From positions 4,278,001-4,342,000 of the forward strand of contig CAKKNE010000001.1 of assembly GCA_918797485.1 (NCBI GenBank): DNA of 64,000 nucleotides, read 5' to 3'. Below are positions 1 through 8,505 of this stretch, piece by piece. A program made the translations under genes and the position numbers. The notes under the pieces are model-generated. The model saw nothing but the letters and a program-made list of their open reading frames with translations, had not been told where the DNA came from and did not search any database. The first letter of the stretch is position 1. Each line of letters starts with the position of its first letter. Origin of the DNA: Pelagomonas calceolata (lineage: Eukaryota > Sar > Pelagophyceae > Pelagomonadales > Pelagomonadaceae).

Positions 1-1743
1 ATGTGGATGAATTTGGACTTGATCTTAAATCTACTCTACCTGTGCGTACTCCTCTTAGCTGTCCTCCCGAAAATCATGGCCTACTACGTGGAACGGTTGG
101 TGCCGCCCGCGCCTGGGGGCGAGTCCAATGTGCGTGTCAAGCTCGGACTTTTCCCCGCTTTTTTGGGATTAGTGTACTTAATTGGCGCGGTGATATTGTT
201 TATCATCTTACTCATCGTTTATTTCGTGACCATGTCGGTAACTCACGTGGATGTTGGCGTTTGGCTCGTTTTGTGGTTTTTGCTCACCCAGTCGTGGGGT
301 GTCGCGCTGGCTTGGCTCATCGATATGCGGACGGCGCATCGGCAATCGCGAGCCGCAGAGCCCGTGGCCCCAAAGCCGGTGGCGGAGCAATCGCGTCCGA
401 CGGTTCGGCAGCTAAACAAAAGGTTTGCAAGCTGGGTTGAGACGAGCTCAGAATCGGCCCATGCCGTGTTGTTCTCGTCGCTTGGCCTTTGGCTATCGCC
501 GCACTTTCAAGTGGGGCTTGAAATGCTGATTGGGTTAGTCATGATTATTGCGATAATTGGTCTCTTGTTTGTTGCGTTTTTTAAACTTGCTCTCTGCGCG
601 GCTTTGCTGATGGTAGGATTTGCACTTCTGGCCACGGCGCACTTATTGTCCATGGGACGACGGTTTGCGGCGCGGATGTTACTATTTGCTGCAATCTTAG
701 CGAACGGGGCGGTGGGCATCAGAGAAGGTGTCGTCTTGCTGGGGCGGGGGCGGTCCGGGTACATTGTTGCGGATTTGATCATAGATCGTCTCATGTCTCT
801 CGCTTGGGCCACCATCGTGTGCTTATTTCCGCGGTGGCATTCGTTTCGAGTTACCTTGGCTTATGTCCTCGGTTATTTTTACCATAAGTGCTTAATTTGG
901 GGCTTGTTCTACGCGAAGCGGCAAAGTGTCCACCTGCAAAATATATTTTACTCTTGGTGTTTCCTAAGCGGGGGAGCGGTCGCATGCATTGTGCTAGTGG
1001 AGCTCAAATACAGAGGGACGCTCCGACACGCGCACGAGATGGCCCGCGCCGACGCCAGCTCCTACGACGAAATCTGGAAGACCTTCGTCGCGGACGAGAC
1101 GAAACTCAGAGCGCTCTCGGGCCTGGTCGACGCGTACAAAGCTGCCATGGCCGGCGCGGAGAAGCGGAGCAAGCGCCAGGCGGCAGCGAGCGTGGGCGCG
1201 CTCTTTGAAGATGCCTACGTGCTCCAGCCGCTCGTTGTCGCGAAGGCGGAGGCTATCGGTGGCGACGCAGGCGCCGTCGTGTACGGATCAACGAAGACCG
1301 TGGCGCGCGCGTTCCAGAAGGCGTGGCGGTCGTACGGAGGCGACTACCGAAGGCTCTGCGACGTCGTGCGGGTGTCCATCGCGTTCGAAACTATCGACGA
1401 ACTGACGGCATGCCTCGAGCGCATCGTCGCGGACGACGAACTCGAGCTCGTCCCGCAGGGCCTCGAGAAGTGTCGCTTCGATCCGGAATATGATCCATAC
1501 GCCGGCCAATTCGTCGGCTACCGGGACCTGCAGCTCGGCGCGAGGTTTCGGTCGGAGGCGACGCGGAAACAGGGTCTCGACCAACATGTCGTCGAGATAC
1601 AGCTCCACTTGCGGGTGTTCGAGGCCATCAAGCGGGGACACGTGACTGTCGGGTTGCCCGTCAACACAACAAATCTGGCGGACTGGCGGATGGGGAGCGG
1701 CCACAGGACGTACGTGTCCTGTCGCAACCTGAGATGTAGCTAG
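1..1743 (+). CDS. Multi-pass membrane protein with C-terminal RelA/SpoT-like domain
   Basis: 580 codons are open from the first base of the window, so the true start may lie upstream. The first ~340 residues hold about eight hydrophobic segments (for example residues 7-22, 52-80, 86-106), giving a polytopic membrane part. The last ~240 residues look like the RelA/SpoT nucleotidyltransferase fold used for (p)ppGpp-type alarmones: a basic KxxxR-like stretch, YGSTKTVARAFQKAW, GGDYRRLCDVVR (the usual RI.D.VG-like block), GYRDLQL and HVVEIQLHL followed by GH.TYVS.RNLR. Members with this degenerate pattern are common in marine algae, and whether they make alarmone is not established. The stretch VTVGLPVNTTNLADWRMGSG between two GH motifs could be a short in-frame intron. 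Fold call is fairly firm; activity is unproven. Confidence 0.7.
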   Translation: MWMNLDLILNLLYLCVLLLAVLPKIMAYYVERLVPPAPGGESNVRVKLGLFPAFLGLVYLIGAVILFIILLIVYFVTMSVTHVDVGVWLVLWFLLTQSWGVALAWLIDMRTAHRQSRAAEPVAPKPVAEQSRPTVRQLNKRFASWVETSSESAHAVLFSSLGLWLSPHFQVGLEMLIGLVMIIAIIGLLFVAFFKLALCAALLMVGFALLATAHLLSMGRRFAARMLLFAAILANGAVGIREGVVLLGRGRSGYIVADLIIDRLMSLAWATIVCLFPRWHSFRVTLAYVLGYFYHKCLIWGLFYAKRQSVHLQNIFYSWCFLSGGAVACIVLVELKYRGTLRHAHEMARADASSYDEIWKTFVADETKLRALSGLVDAYKAAMAGAEKRSKRQAAASVGALFEDAYVLQPLVVAKAEAIGGDAGAVVYGSTKTVARAFQKAWRSYGGDYRRLCDVVRVSIAFETIDELTACLERIVADDELELVPQGLEKCRFDPEYDPYAGQFVGYRDLQLGARFRSEATRKQGLDQHVVEIQLHLRVFEAIKRGHVTVGLPVNTTNLADWRMGSGHRTYVSCRNLRCS

Positions 1744-1804
1744 CACTCGCTCCTTCCTTTTGACATTTCTCCGTTCCCCGCGTTTCTTCTAACAATGTTT
1801 TAAC

Positions 1805-3280
1805 TTAGAACTCCATCCCCCCGAGGTCCATCCCCCCCAGGTCCATCCCCTCGAACGCGCCGGAAGCCATCTCAGCGAAGCCGCCGAGCCCCTCAAACAG
1901 GCCCCCCGCGCCCTCGGCGATCGTCCCGACGACGCTGCCGATATTCCCGAAGACGCTCCCGACGGCGTTCGCGGCGCCACTGATGTTGATGTTGCCGACG
2001 GCGTTTGACACCGCTCCGGCCGCGTTAGAAGCCGCGCCGCCCACGGCGTTCGCGGCGCCACCGACGTCGAAGTTGCCGACGGCGTCCCCGACAGCCCCGG
2101 CCGCGTTCGACGCCGCGCCGCCCACCACGCCCGCGGCGTCTCCGACGTCACCGAGCGACACGTCCGACAGCGCGCCGCCGACGGACATCAGGACGTCGCC
2201 CGTCTCGCTCACGACGTCGCCCGCCAGGTCGCCGACGACGTCCGCGAAATCCGACGGGTCCATGGTTGGTACCGCTTCGAGTAGTTCCTGCGGCTCGAGG
2301 GCCGCCGCCGCGTTCACTAAGCCCGTGGCCCCGATGCCCAGATTCGACAGCTCCAGGTTGGGCGCGGCGAAGATAGCAATCGCCGCCGCGACGCCCGCGG
2401 CGGACGCCACCACCAACGCCGGCGCGGCCGACGATTTCGTGGCCTTTACTTTAACACCACCGGCGGGCGCCTTCTTGGCCTGGACTCCGTGCTGCGGCGG
2501 CGGCGCCGTGTTGACGAGGATGACCGAGCCCGGAATTGAGGAAGGAGGCACGAGCACGGACAGCACGCGGCCGTCTGGCGCCCGCACCTGGATGGACTGA
2601 CCGGGCATGCCGGGCTGCACGAGGACCTGGACGATCGTCGGCGGCGGCGCCGCCGCTTGCACCGGCGGCGCGTTCACAGGAACCATGCGCAGCGCCAGCG
2701 CCTTGGCCACCTCCGCCGCGGTCCTTCCAGAACCCTGCTGCCCAAGGCCCATCCAGTTCCACTTGTTGCCATGCTTGTAGAGTTTGGCGAAGACTAGGGC
2801 GTCGCCTCGACAACCCTTGAGGTTAAACCGCGCTAGCTCCTGGTCCGAGTCCGCGTGCACTAAACGCGCGTAGGCCGAACTCACGTCGCAGAACGTCCGG
2901 CCCTGCGTGTACACGTTGACCACCAAAAAAATGTTGTCCACGCCCCGCTTCTCCATGGCTTCGGGCTGGACGTAGATCCGTTCCAAATCAGAGGTGCCCG
3001 TGCCGGTCCCCGACGTGAGCACGTCGCCCGTGTGGACGATCGACGCCGGCGTGGCATCCCTTAACTTCTGGAAGGAGATAATATCGGCCACTTGCGCGCC
3101 GGCGAGGCAGACCGCCGACGCGTCGATGTCGATATTCGCCTTGGCGCTCCAGGACAGGCCGAAGTAGAGTCGGGCGCACTTGGACGGCACCTGCACGTTG
3201 TGCGTGGGCAGGAGCTGCACCGGCTTCTTGCTGTCCTTGGCCGGCGCGGCGGCCGCTGTCGAGGAGGCGCCGCTGCCCAT
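1805..3280 (-). CDS. TerD-domain protein with Gly/Ala-rich repeat tail
   Basis: The protein has 491 residues. I chose the ATG at 3280 because it gives MGSGASS, a possible N-myristoylation start, and because the upstream codons look like leader sequence. Residues ~35-215 match the TerD/stress-protein fold: LYFGLSWSAK near the start, DLERIYV, DNIFLVVNVYTQG and VFAKLYKHGNKW. Residues ~230-285 hold a proline-rich block with PDGRVLSVLVPP. A hydrophobic stretch (VVASAAGVAAAIAIFAAP) is followed by a long low-complexity tail of GAANAVGGAASNAAGAV-like repeats and a terminal GMDLGGMDLGGMEF. TerD domains bind calcium in bacterial relatives; the role in algae is not known. It is convergent with the RelA-like gene. 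Domain call is solid. Confidence 0.85.
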   Translation of the reverse strand: MGSGASSTAAAAPAKDSKKPVQLLPTHNVQVPSKCARLYFGLSWSAKANIDIDASAVCLAGAQVADIISFQKLRDATPASIVHTGDVLTSGTGTGTSDLERIYVQPEAMEKRGVDNIFLVVNVYTQGRTFCDVSSAYARLVHADSDQELARFNLKGCRGDALVFAKLYKHGNKWNWMGLGQQGSGRTAAEVAKALALRMVPVNAPPVQAAAPPPTIVQVLVQPGMPGQSIQVRAPDGRVLSVLVPPSSIPGSVILVNTAPPPQHGVQAKKAPAGGVKVKATKSSAAPALVVASAAGVAAAIAIFAAPNLELSNLGIGATGLVNAAAALEPQELLEAVPTMDPSDFADVVGDLAGDVVSETGDVLMSVGGALSDVSLGDVGDAAGVVGGAASNAAGAVGDAVGNFDVGGAANAVGGAASNAAGAVSNAVGNINISGAANAVGSVFGNIGSVVGTIAEGAGGLFEGLGGFAEMASGAFEGMDLGGMDLGGMEF

Positions 3281-3591
3281 CGTTATTGGGCTGCCTCTGT
3301 TCGCTGTTCGCGCATGCAAAGCGCCAGCCAGCGCTGTGCAGAGCGCCCTGCACGGCGCGCGACCAGCCGTAATACGACCCAGGCCACCCTCAAGGGTACT
3401 AGCAGTGGTCCCGGAGAGATCGCAAACGTACGAGTATTTTTTTTGAATTGGCATGAGGTTGCTCTCTCTCCTCTCTGAAGCATTTGGGCAGCCTCTGTGC
3501 GCACCGTGCGTGCGCGCTGCGCGCTGATAATGCGGCGCCTACGTGCGTTTATTATCGTAGGAACGAGAATCCCATCCATAACAGCGTGAGC
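3281..3591. promoter_or_regulatory. Divergent intergenic region
   Basis: This 311-base gap separates the TerD gene (minus) from the GH gene (plus). It must hold both promoters. It contains an A/T run and a CT-rich run near 3431-3478 (ttttttt, then ctctctctcctctct) and no gene that I can support. Confidence 0.4.
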
Positions 3592-5063
3592 ATGCAAGTG
3601 AGCATGCAAGTCTGGTTCCTGCTCCTGGCAGCGCTGCCGACTGGCGTATCGTCCGGTGTCTGCTCCCGCGCACCAAAACGTGGCGTGGCCGTGCACACGG
3701 CACAAACGTGTGACGTGCTCGACGCGCACAAGAGGTCATCGTGGTGGTACAGCTGGGGCCTCGGGACCGGCTTCGACGGCAGCTTCTGCGCCACGCCAGA
3801 CGATGCGGCGGCCCGGGCCCGCGCGAGCATGGACTTCGTGCCCATGTTTTGGGGCGAGGGTCACATCAACGACTTCGTTGCGGCGCCCGAGGCGTGGCAC
3901 CACGAGCTCGACCAGGCGTCGTACCTTCTGACGTGCATGATCCGTGCCCCTTGACTTTCCAAAGAGCCCGACGCACTTTCGAAAGAGCCTGACGCCATCG
4001 ACGCAGGTTCAACGAGCCCGAATTCTCGGCGCAAGCCAACATCTCCCCGCGCCGCGCCGCGCAGCTGTGGCCGACCCTCGTCGAAATCGCCCAGAACTAC
4101 AGTCTGGAGCTCGTGGCGCCGTGCGTTAGTGCTGGCGTCCACGGCGAGCGGTGGTGGGCGCCGTGGCAAAGTAATTGCACGGCGCTGCACGGGAGCTGTG
4201 AGTTTGACTACGGCTGCACGCACAACTACTTCCAGCCCGCGCCCTGCCGCGACGACGTGTCCTGGTGGGCCTGCGTGGGCAACGGCGACGACGGGACGGA
4301 GCACCTGGAGCAGGAGCTTCAGACGTGGTACGAGAACACGGGAGGAAAACCCATCTGGGTCACGGAGTTCGCCTGTAATCCCTGGGCTGAGCGGTCTTGT
4401 AATGCGAGTTTGCACTCGCGACTCATGGATCAGGTGGTGCCCGTACTCGAGGCGTCGCCGCTCGTGAATCGGTACGCGTGGTTCGCCGCGTACGAGGCCG
4501 CGTCCATGCCGGGCAACGCGCTAAACCGCGAGACCTGGAGTCAGTTGACGTCGTTCAGCTGCCCGAACAACTCGTGGACCGCGGGCTACGGCGACGCCTC
4601 GTGGCAGATCCAGACGAACGCCGAGTGCGTGGCAGCAGCGGAAGCGGACGCTTCGTGCGCGACGCCCCTCGTCCTCAACATCGGCTGGGACGCGTGCTAC
4701 TGCGCGACGGACGCCTGCGACGCGCCCGTCGCTACGAGCTACATGACGACGTACCGCTACGCCGGGGACGGTCAAGGCCTCGCGCCGCTCGGCGAGCGCT
4801 ACGAGAACTTTTCGTGGGAGAGTCCGTGTCAGCCGTCACGAGCGCCGACGCTGTCGCCGACTCTGTCGCCGACTCTGTCGCCGACTCTGTCGCCCACTGT
4901 CGGGGCGCTCTCGTCGTCGTCGTCGTCGTCGTCCGACAAGCCGGGGACAGTGACAATTGTCTTGATGGTGATCCTCGCTGTTGGCATCTGTGCATGTGTT
5001 GGAGTGACGTTATTCTATTGTGGACGGACGTGCCGCGGATTATGGGATTTGAGAGGTCAATAA
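3592..5063 (+). CDS. Secreted, membrane-anchored GH128-like glycoside hydrolase
   Basis: Two exons, 3592..3932 and 4007..5063, give 465 residues in frame. Residues 1-22 (MQVSMQVWFLLLAALPTGVSSG) are a signal peptide, which decides the start. The catalytic domain follows the Glyco_hydro_cc/GH128 pattern known from beta-1,3-glucanases: SSWWYSWG, VPMFWGEGHI, then FNEPEFSAQANIS spanning the splice junction (E117 is the likely acid/base) and later WVTEFAC (likely nucleophile Glu). A cysteine-rich region with CYCATDAC follows, then four LSPT repeats, a serine run and a single membrane helix (TIVLMVILAVGICACVGVTL) with a short cytoplasmic tail. It is therefore a cell-surface enzyme, probably acting on beta-glucan, by inference from the family. 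Confidence 0.82.
3933..4006 (+). other. Spliceosomal intron with introner-like core
   Basis: GT at 3933 and AG at 4006 join CTG AC to G TTC AAC, restoring the FNEP catalytic motif in frame (phase 2). The 74-base intron ends in GACGCCATCGACGCAG, the core seen inside the introner elements of this window. The internal sequence AAAGAGCC.GACGC appears twice. No inverted termini or target duplication remain, so it may be an old element copy. Confidence 0.75.
4849..4936 (+). repeat. 12-base tandem repeat and TCG run inside the GH gene
   Basis: Four units of roughly ctgtcgccgact encode LSPT repeats. They are followed by an eight-codon tcg run encoding serine. Together they form the stalk before the membrane anchor and are likely length-polymorphic. 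Confidence 0.8.
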
Positions 5064-5126
5064 GTATATCTCTACTTAACCTCGCTGTCGCGCCGACTCT
5101 CATGCGTTGTTACTACATCGGCGCAC

Positions 5127-5342
5127 TCACTCCTTGGTCGAATTGTACGCGCCGTATCCCAACTCCAGCAAGAGGTAGCCGCCGAGGAGCCCGCCGGACA
5201 GCGCCGTCGCACGATTAATCGGGGGAGTGCTCGTCTTCGGCGGCTCGGAGCGGACGACGGTCGAGGGTGGCTTCGGCGGCGCCACTGGTGCAAACGATGT
5301 AGCCAGCGCAAGAATAGCGCAGAGGACAAACTTCCGCACCAT
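5127..5342 (-). CDS. Small plastid-targeted membrane protein
   Basis: 71 residues starting at the ATG at 5342. MVRKFVLCAILALATSFAPVAP is a signal peptide ending in ATS-FAP, the ASAFAP-type cleavage site of bipartite plastid presequences in algae with red-derived plastids. After a short proline-rich linker there is one hydrophobic helix (ATALSGGLLGGYLLLELGYG) and a short tail. I do not recognise the family. The longer reading frame upstream adds no conserved sequence. A copy of the recurrent dyad motif lies 194 bases upstream at 5536..5556. Confidence 0.65.
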   Translation of the reverse strand: MVRKFVLCAILALATSFAPVAPPKPPSTVVRSEPPKTSTPPINRATALSGGLLGGYLLLELGYGAYNSTKE

Positions 5343-5535
5343 GTTTATCGCTCTGCCGTGCTTGCTATTGTGAGTTGCTGTGAGTGCTCTCGCTATGGGT
5401 GCTCTTTCAGTGCTCTGCTCAGCTCCACTAGCTGGGAGTTGAAGCACCGATGCAAAACCAGTGTAAACTTTATGCCGCCACAGTAAACGAGTCGATGCAG
5501 CTCTGTCTCCGATGCTCGGCTTTTTTGCTCTCGGA

Positions 5536-5556
5536 GCTAGCGCCGTAACACACTAG
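5536..5556 (+). promoter_or_regulatory. Recurrent CTAG dyad motif, copy a
   Basis: GCTAGCG, CC, GTAACACACTAG. It lies 194 bases 5' of the small plastid gene and downstream of no other start. It is one of about ten copies in the window with the same right arm (GTAASACACTAG) and left arm (GCTAGCG). Confidence 0.6.
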
Positions 5557-5592
5557 GCATTCGGCATGCGTAAAAAAAGGCACACAGAACAA

Positions 5593-6636
5593 TTAACGCA
5601 ACTCCGCGGAACCCGCAGCAGGCAACGCACCCGTGTACCGCCCCGCGAAGTCGTAGGGAGACCCCTCTTCGTCGATGACCCAGAACATTGCGCCCCGCAA
5701 GCCCGCCGATTGCACGGCGCGCGCGGCGTCTTCGGGCTCCACTCTGATGAATTTCTCGTTGTCGGCCCAGCCGTTCGCGAAGCCGAGCAGCAGCTTCTCG
5801 CGCGGCACTCGGACGACGTCGGCCCCGACGGTCACGCCTTTCGTGGATAGGCCGGCGGCGACCTCTTCTGCGTACGTTGCCAGCGCGGCGCCGCCGCGCG
5901 TCAGCGCGTAGCAGGCCGACGAGTAGCCCTCGTAGAGCTGCACCGAGACGGCGTCGACGCTGTCCATGCCGGCCCGGGCCAGGACCGCGGCGTAGGCGTT
6001 GCGCCCGGCGTAGGGAAAGCCCGCCGCGGGAAAGCCGTTCTCGCCCGGCCGCCACGGCGCGCGCGGCTCATGATTTAACAGCAGGTCGACCTCCGCCGAG
6101 CCCGCGTCGAGGTACGACTCCGCGGGCGCTAGAGCGATCAGATACCCATGTCGCTTCGCCTCCCTGCAAAAGTCCGCCACGAGCGCCACCATCGCTTCAC
6201 TCAAGTTCTGAGACGCGTCGTCGTTGCCCTCGAGGTCCCAGTCGCACCCGTCAAATACAAAGCCGTGCGCCACGTTCCACGCGCGCCAGACCTCGAACCA
6301 CGCTCGGCCGTCGAGCTTCTCGTCGGGGTGCGGCCCGTTCCAGCCGCCGAACGCGACCAAGTGCCGCACGTCCAATTGCTCCGCTTCCAGTCGTTTCTGC
6401 GTCGCCCTTACCAGGTCCACGTCAAAGGTCGGTCTGACGCGCGGCACGTCGTCCTCGACCTCGAGGTGGGCGAACGACCAGATGACGACGTTGACGCCCT
6501 GGCGGCACGCGGCGACGACCCTGTCCTCGCGCAGACTACGGTCTGTCGCGTAGCCGACGAGCAGGCGGCCCTTCGGCAGAGCGCGCTCGGGCGTCGACAG
6601 CGCGGCCGCGGCTGCTACCGACATGGCAAAGAGCAT
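5593..6636 (-). CDS. GH18 chitinase-like protein
   Basis: 347 residues. The ATG at 6636 is chosen because it gives a signal-peptide-like start (MLFAMSVAAAAALS). The glycosyl hydrolase 18 barrel is clear: LLVGYATD (strand 1), VNVVIWSFAHL, HLVAFGGWNG (the SxGG-like strand 3) and DGCDWDLEG, which carries the DxxDxDxE motif with catalytic E136. Later blocks are VDAVSVQLYEGY and a terminal GAMFWVIDEEG. The family hydrolyses chitin or related N-acetylglucosamine polymers. Pelagophytes are not classic chitin producers, so the substrate may be external. It faces the ATP10 gene across a 245-base divergent region. Confidence 0.85.
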   Translation of the reverse strand: MLFAMSVAAAAALSTPERALPKGRLLVGYATDRSLREDRVVAACRQGVNVVIWSFAHLEVEDDVPRVRPTFDVDLVRATQKRLEAEQLDVRHLVAFGGWNGPHPDEKLDGRAWFEVWRAWNVAHGFVFDGCDWDLEGNDDASQNLSEAMVALVADFCREAKRHGYLIALAPAESYLDAGSAEVDLLLNHEPRAPWRPGENGFPAAGFPYAGRNAYAAVLARAGMDSVDAVSVQLYEGYSSACYALTRGGAALATYAEEVAAGLSTKGVTVGADVVRVPREKLLLGFANGWADNEKFIRVEPEDAARAVQSAGLRGAMFWVIDEEGSPYDFAGRYTGALPAAGSAELR

Positions 6637-6881
6637 GGGCCGCTCTCTCAGAGAGGGGCTGTACCTGCGCTGCCGTCCGTTATCGTGCCCGCGAGGCTTC
6701 ACCCGATCTGTTCGATGTGCGTTGGAGGTCTTGAGCTGTCGCCGTGATCGCTGCGGCAGCACGGGCGGATTTAGAGTGGTGCTCTCTCGACCAGGCTGGG
6801 AGAGGCAGGCGCCACTGAAGGCAAAAAGGCCGGCGAAACGCCCACAGCGGAGGCGCAGCACGAGCAGCGATCCCAGAAGCG

Positions 6882-7853
6882 ATGCTGCGCCGCACGGTTG
6901 TCCTCATACGACGCGCACAAGCACCACTGGCACGGTATGGGCGCCAGTCGTCGACGCGCCGCGAGCTCAGCTTCGCCGAGGAGCTCATGCAGCACCGCAA
7001 GACGCAGGGCAAGACCATCGCTGCGAGGCGCGAGGACGGCGCCGTCGCGTTCCCGAATTTCGACGCGGTCGACGTCGACGGCACGGCCGTGGCCTTCCCC
7101 GCGTTGCTGAAACGACGCGTCACGTTGGTCGGGGTCTCGTTCCGGGCCATCGGCGCGGCGCAGTCGCGCGAGTGGCTCGAACCATTTGGTCGACGAGTTT
7201 ACTTGACTTATAGAGGGATGGCGCATACGGCCACTGCCCATTGTTCGCTCATCGAACAGCCCGTGTTTAGGTTCAAGTTTCTGCGGAACTGGCTGCTGAG
7301 AGATTTGCGGAAGGCGGCGACGGACATCTCCCTGAACACGTGGAATTGCCTCAAAATCGGCGACGTCGCTCCCATAAGACAGGAGCTGGGGCTCGACAAC
7401 CGATTGGTGGGCTACGTGTACTTGTTGGATCAGGAGGGGCGCGTGCGCTTCCGCGGGTCCGGAAGCCCGACGGAGGACGAATTGCAGCTCCTCTTCCAGG
7501 TCACGGAGGAGTGCGTGTCCGAGCGAGAGCGCGTCTGGACGGACGTCGACGAGCACGCGGCCGAGGTTACGTTCGACGTCGACGATGGTGAGGACCGGGA
7601 CGCGCGGCTGAAGAGAGATAGAGGCTTTCGAGCTAGAGCGCGGGACGCGCAGCTGCCGCTCGAGTTACCGGTCTGGGAGGCCGGCGGCGACGTCCCCGAG
7701 CCGCTCCCGCGCGTGCCGTGGGACGTCGTCGGCGCGGACGGCGGGCCCGTCGCGCCGCCGCCGCGCAAGCGCGAGGCGTCGCGCGCCGCGCGCCGCGCCG
7801 CCGGCCCGCTCTCGACGCAGACGCGGCCCGGGCGGAAGCGGCGGAGACACTAA
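6882..7853 (+). CDS. ATP10: Mitochondrial ATP synthase assembly factor ATP10
   Basis: 323 residues beginning MLRRTVVLIRRAQAPLARYG, a basic amphipathic mitochondrial presequence. The ATP10 domain spans roughly residues 40-215: FPNF.AVDVDG, LLKRRVTLVGVSFRAIG, EWLEPF, then LGLDNRLVGYVYLLDQEGRVRFRGSG, which is the family's hallmark block. ATP10 helps assemble the Fo sector (subunit a) in the inner membrane. The C-terminal ~100 residues are basic and low-complexity (ending PGRKRRRH) and look like a lineage-specific extension. The stop codon overlaps the stop of the next, convergent gene. Confidence 0.85.
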   Translation: MLRRTVVLIRRAQAPLARYGRQSSTRRELSFAEELMQHRKTQGKTIAARREDGAVAFPNFDAVDVDGTAVAFPALLKRRVTLVGVSFRAIGAAQSREWLEPFGRRVYLTYRGMAHTATAHCSLIEQPVFRFKFLRNWLLRDLRKAATDISLNTWNCLKIGDVAPIRQELGLDNRLVGYVYLLDQEGRVRFRGSGSPTEDELQLLFQVTEECVSERERVWTDVDEHAAEVTFDVDDGEDRDARLKRDRGFRARARDAQLPLELPVWEAGGDVPEPLPRVPWDVVGADGGPVAPPPRKREASRAARRAAGPLSTQTRPGRKRRRH

Positions 7854-8272
7854 GTTTTAGGATACAATACGCGCTTCCGCACCCACCGCTCGCCGTCGGA
7901 CCAGCGGATACTGTCCGCCGGGAAGGTCACCTGGACCATGCAGTCCAGCACGGCGCTGTTTCTCGCGCTCTCGAAGACTCCCGACTTGCCGGCGACTCGT
8001 AGGCCGTCGTCGCCAGCGCTTGACTCGAGTACGCGCCATCGGCCGTCCTCCTCCGCCTCGACGACGACGGCGCCGTCGCGCGTGACGACTCTGCGTCTGC
8101 TCTTGGATCCCTCGACGTAGTACAGGCCGTCGTATGTTTGTGCTGGGACGTCAGCACGCGCAGCGAACGGTACGGCAGCTGTTCCAATCGCAAATGTCCG
8201 CCTGGAGAGTGATAGTGCGATTGCTCGGCCGGCGAGGCACCAAATGAATAGCGGCTTCGCACGCAGCATCAT
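7850..8272 (-). CDS. Putative thylakoid-lumen protein
   Basis: 140 residues. The start MMLRAKPLFIWCLAGRAIAL is signal-like. It is followed by SRRTFAIGTAAVPFAARADV, a twin-arginine plus hydrophobic stretch ending in an A.A site, as in Tat-type lumen transit peptides. The mature ~95 residues (TYDGLYYVEGSKSRRRVVTR and CMVQVTFPADSIRW) match no family that I recognise. Its stop codon overlaps ATP10's by two bases. The dyad motif lies about 90 bases 5' in the divergent region. Confidence 0.6.
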   Translation of the reverse strand: MMLRAKPLFIWCLAGRAIALSLSRRTFAIGTAAVPFAARADVPAQTYDGLYYVEGSKSRRRVVTRDGAVVVEAEEDGRWRVLESSAGDDGLRVAGKSGVFESARNSAVLDCMVQVTFPADSIRWSDGERWVRKRVLYPKT

Positions 8273-8360
8273 CGGTGTCGTGTATGTACGTTGTCAAAGT
8301 TATCGATGCGTAGCTGCAGCCTATAATGTGTACGGGGCGAAAACAAAGCGCGAGTCATTA

Positions 8361-8382
8361 GCTAGCGTTAGTAAGACACTAG
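8361..8382 (+). promoter_or_regulatory. Recurrent CTAG dyad motif, copy b
   Basis: GCTAGCG, TTA, GTAAGACACTAG. It lies in the divergent promoter between the lumen protein (start 8272) and the SUMO/oxygenase gene (start 8506), 89 and 124 bases from the two starts. Confidence 0.65.
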
Positions 8383-8505
8383 CAAGCTCTCCGGCTCGTC
8401 TTGCTCTGCTGCCATTGCTCAGTCATAAAAGGCGTAAGCCTCATCCTCGCAGCCGGTCGCTGCGAGCCACGTGCGCTACGTGCGCTGCGCTTGGCTGCCT
8501 GAAAG

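Noticed and set aside
1638-1702. An intron near the end of the RelA-like gene
   Set aside because: GT and AG sites exist but none restores frame and the family motif better than the unspliced reading.
6148-6747. A 199-codon plus-strand frame inside the chitinase gene
   Set aside because: Antisense shadow; the GH18 motifs are on the other strand.
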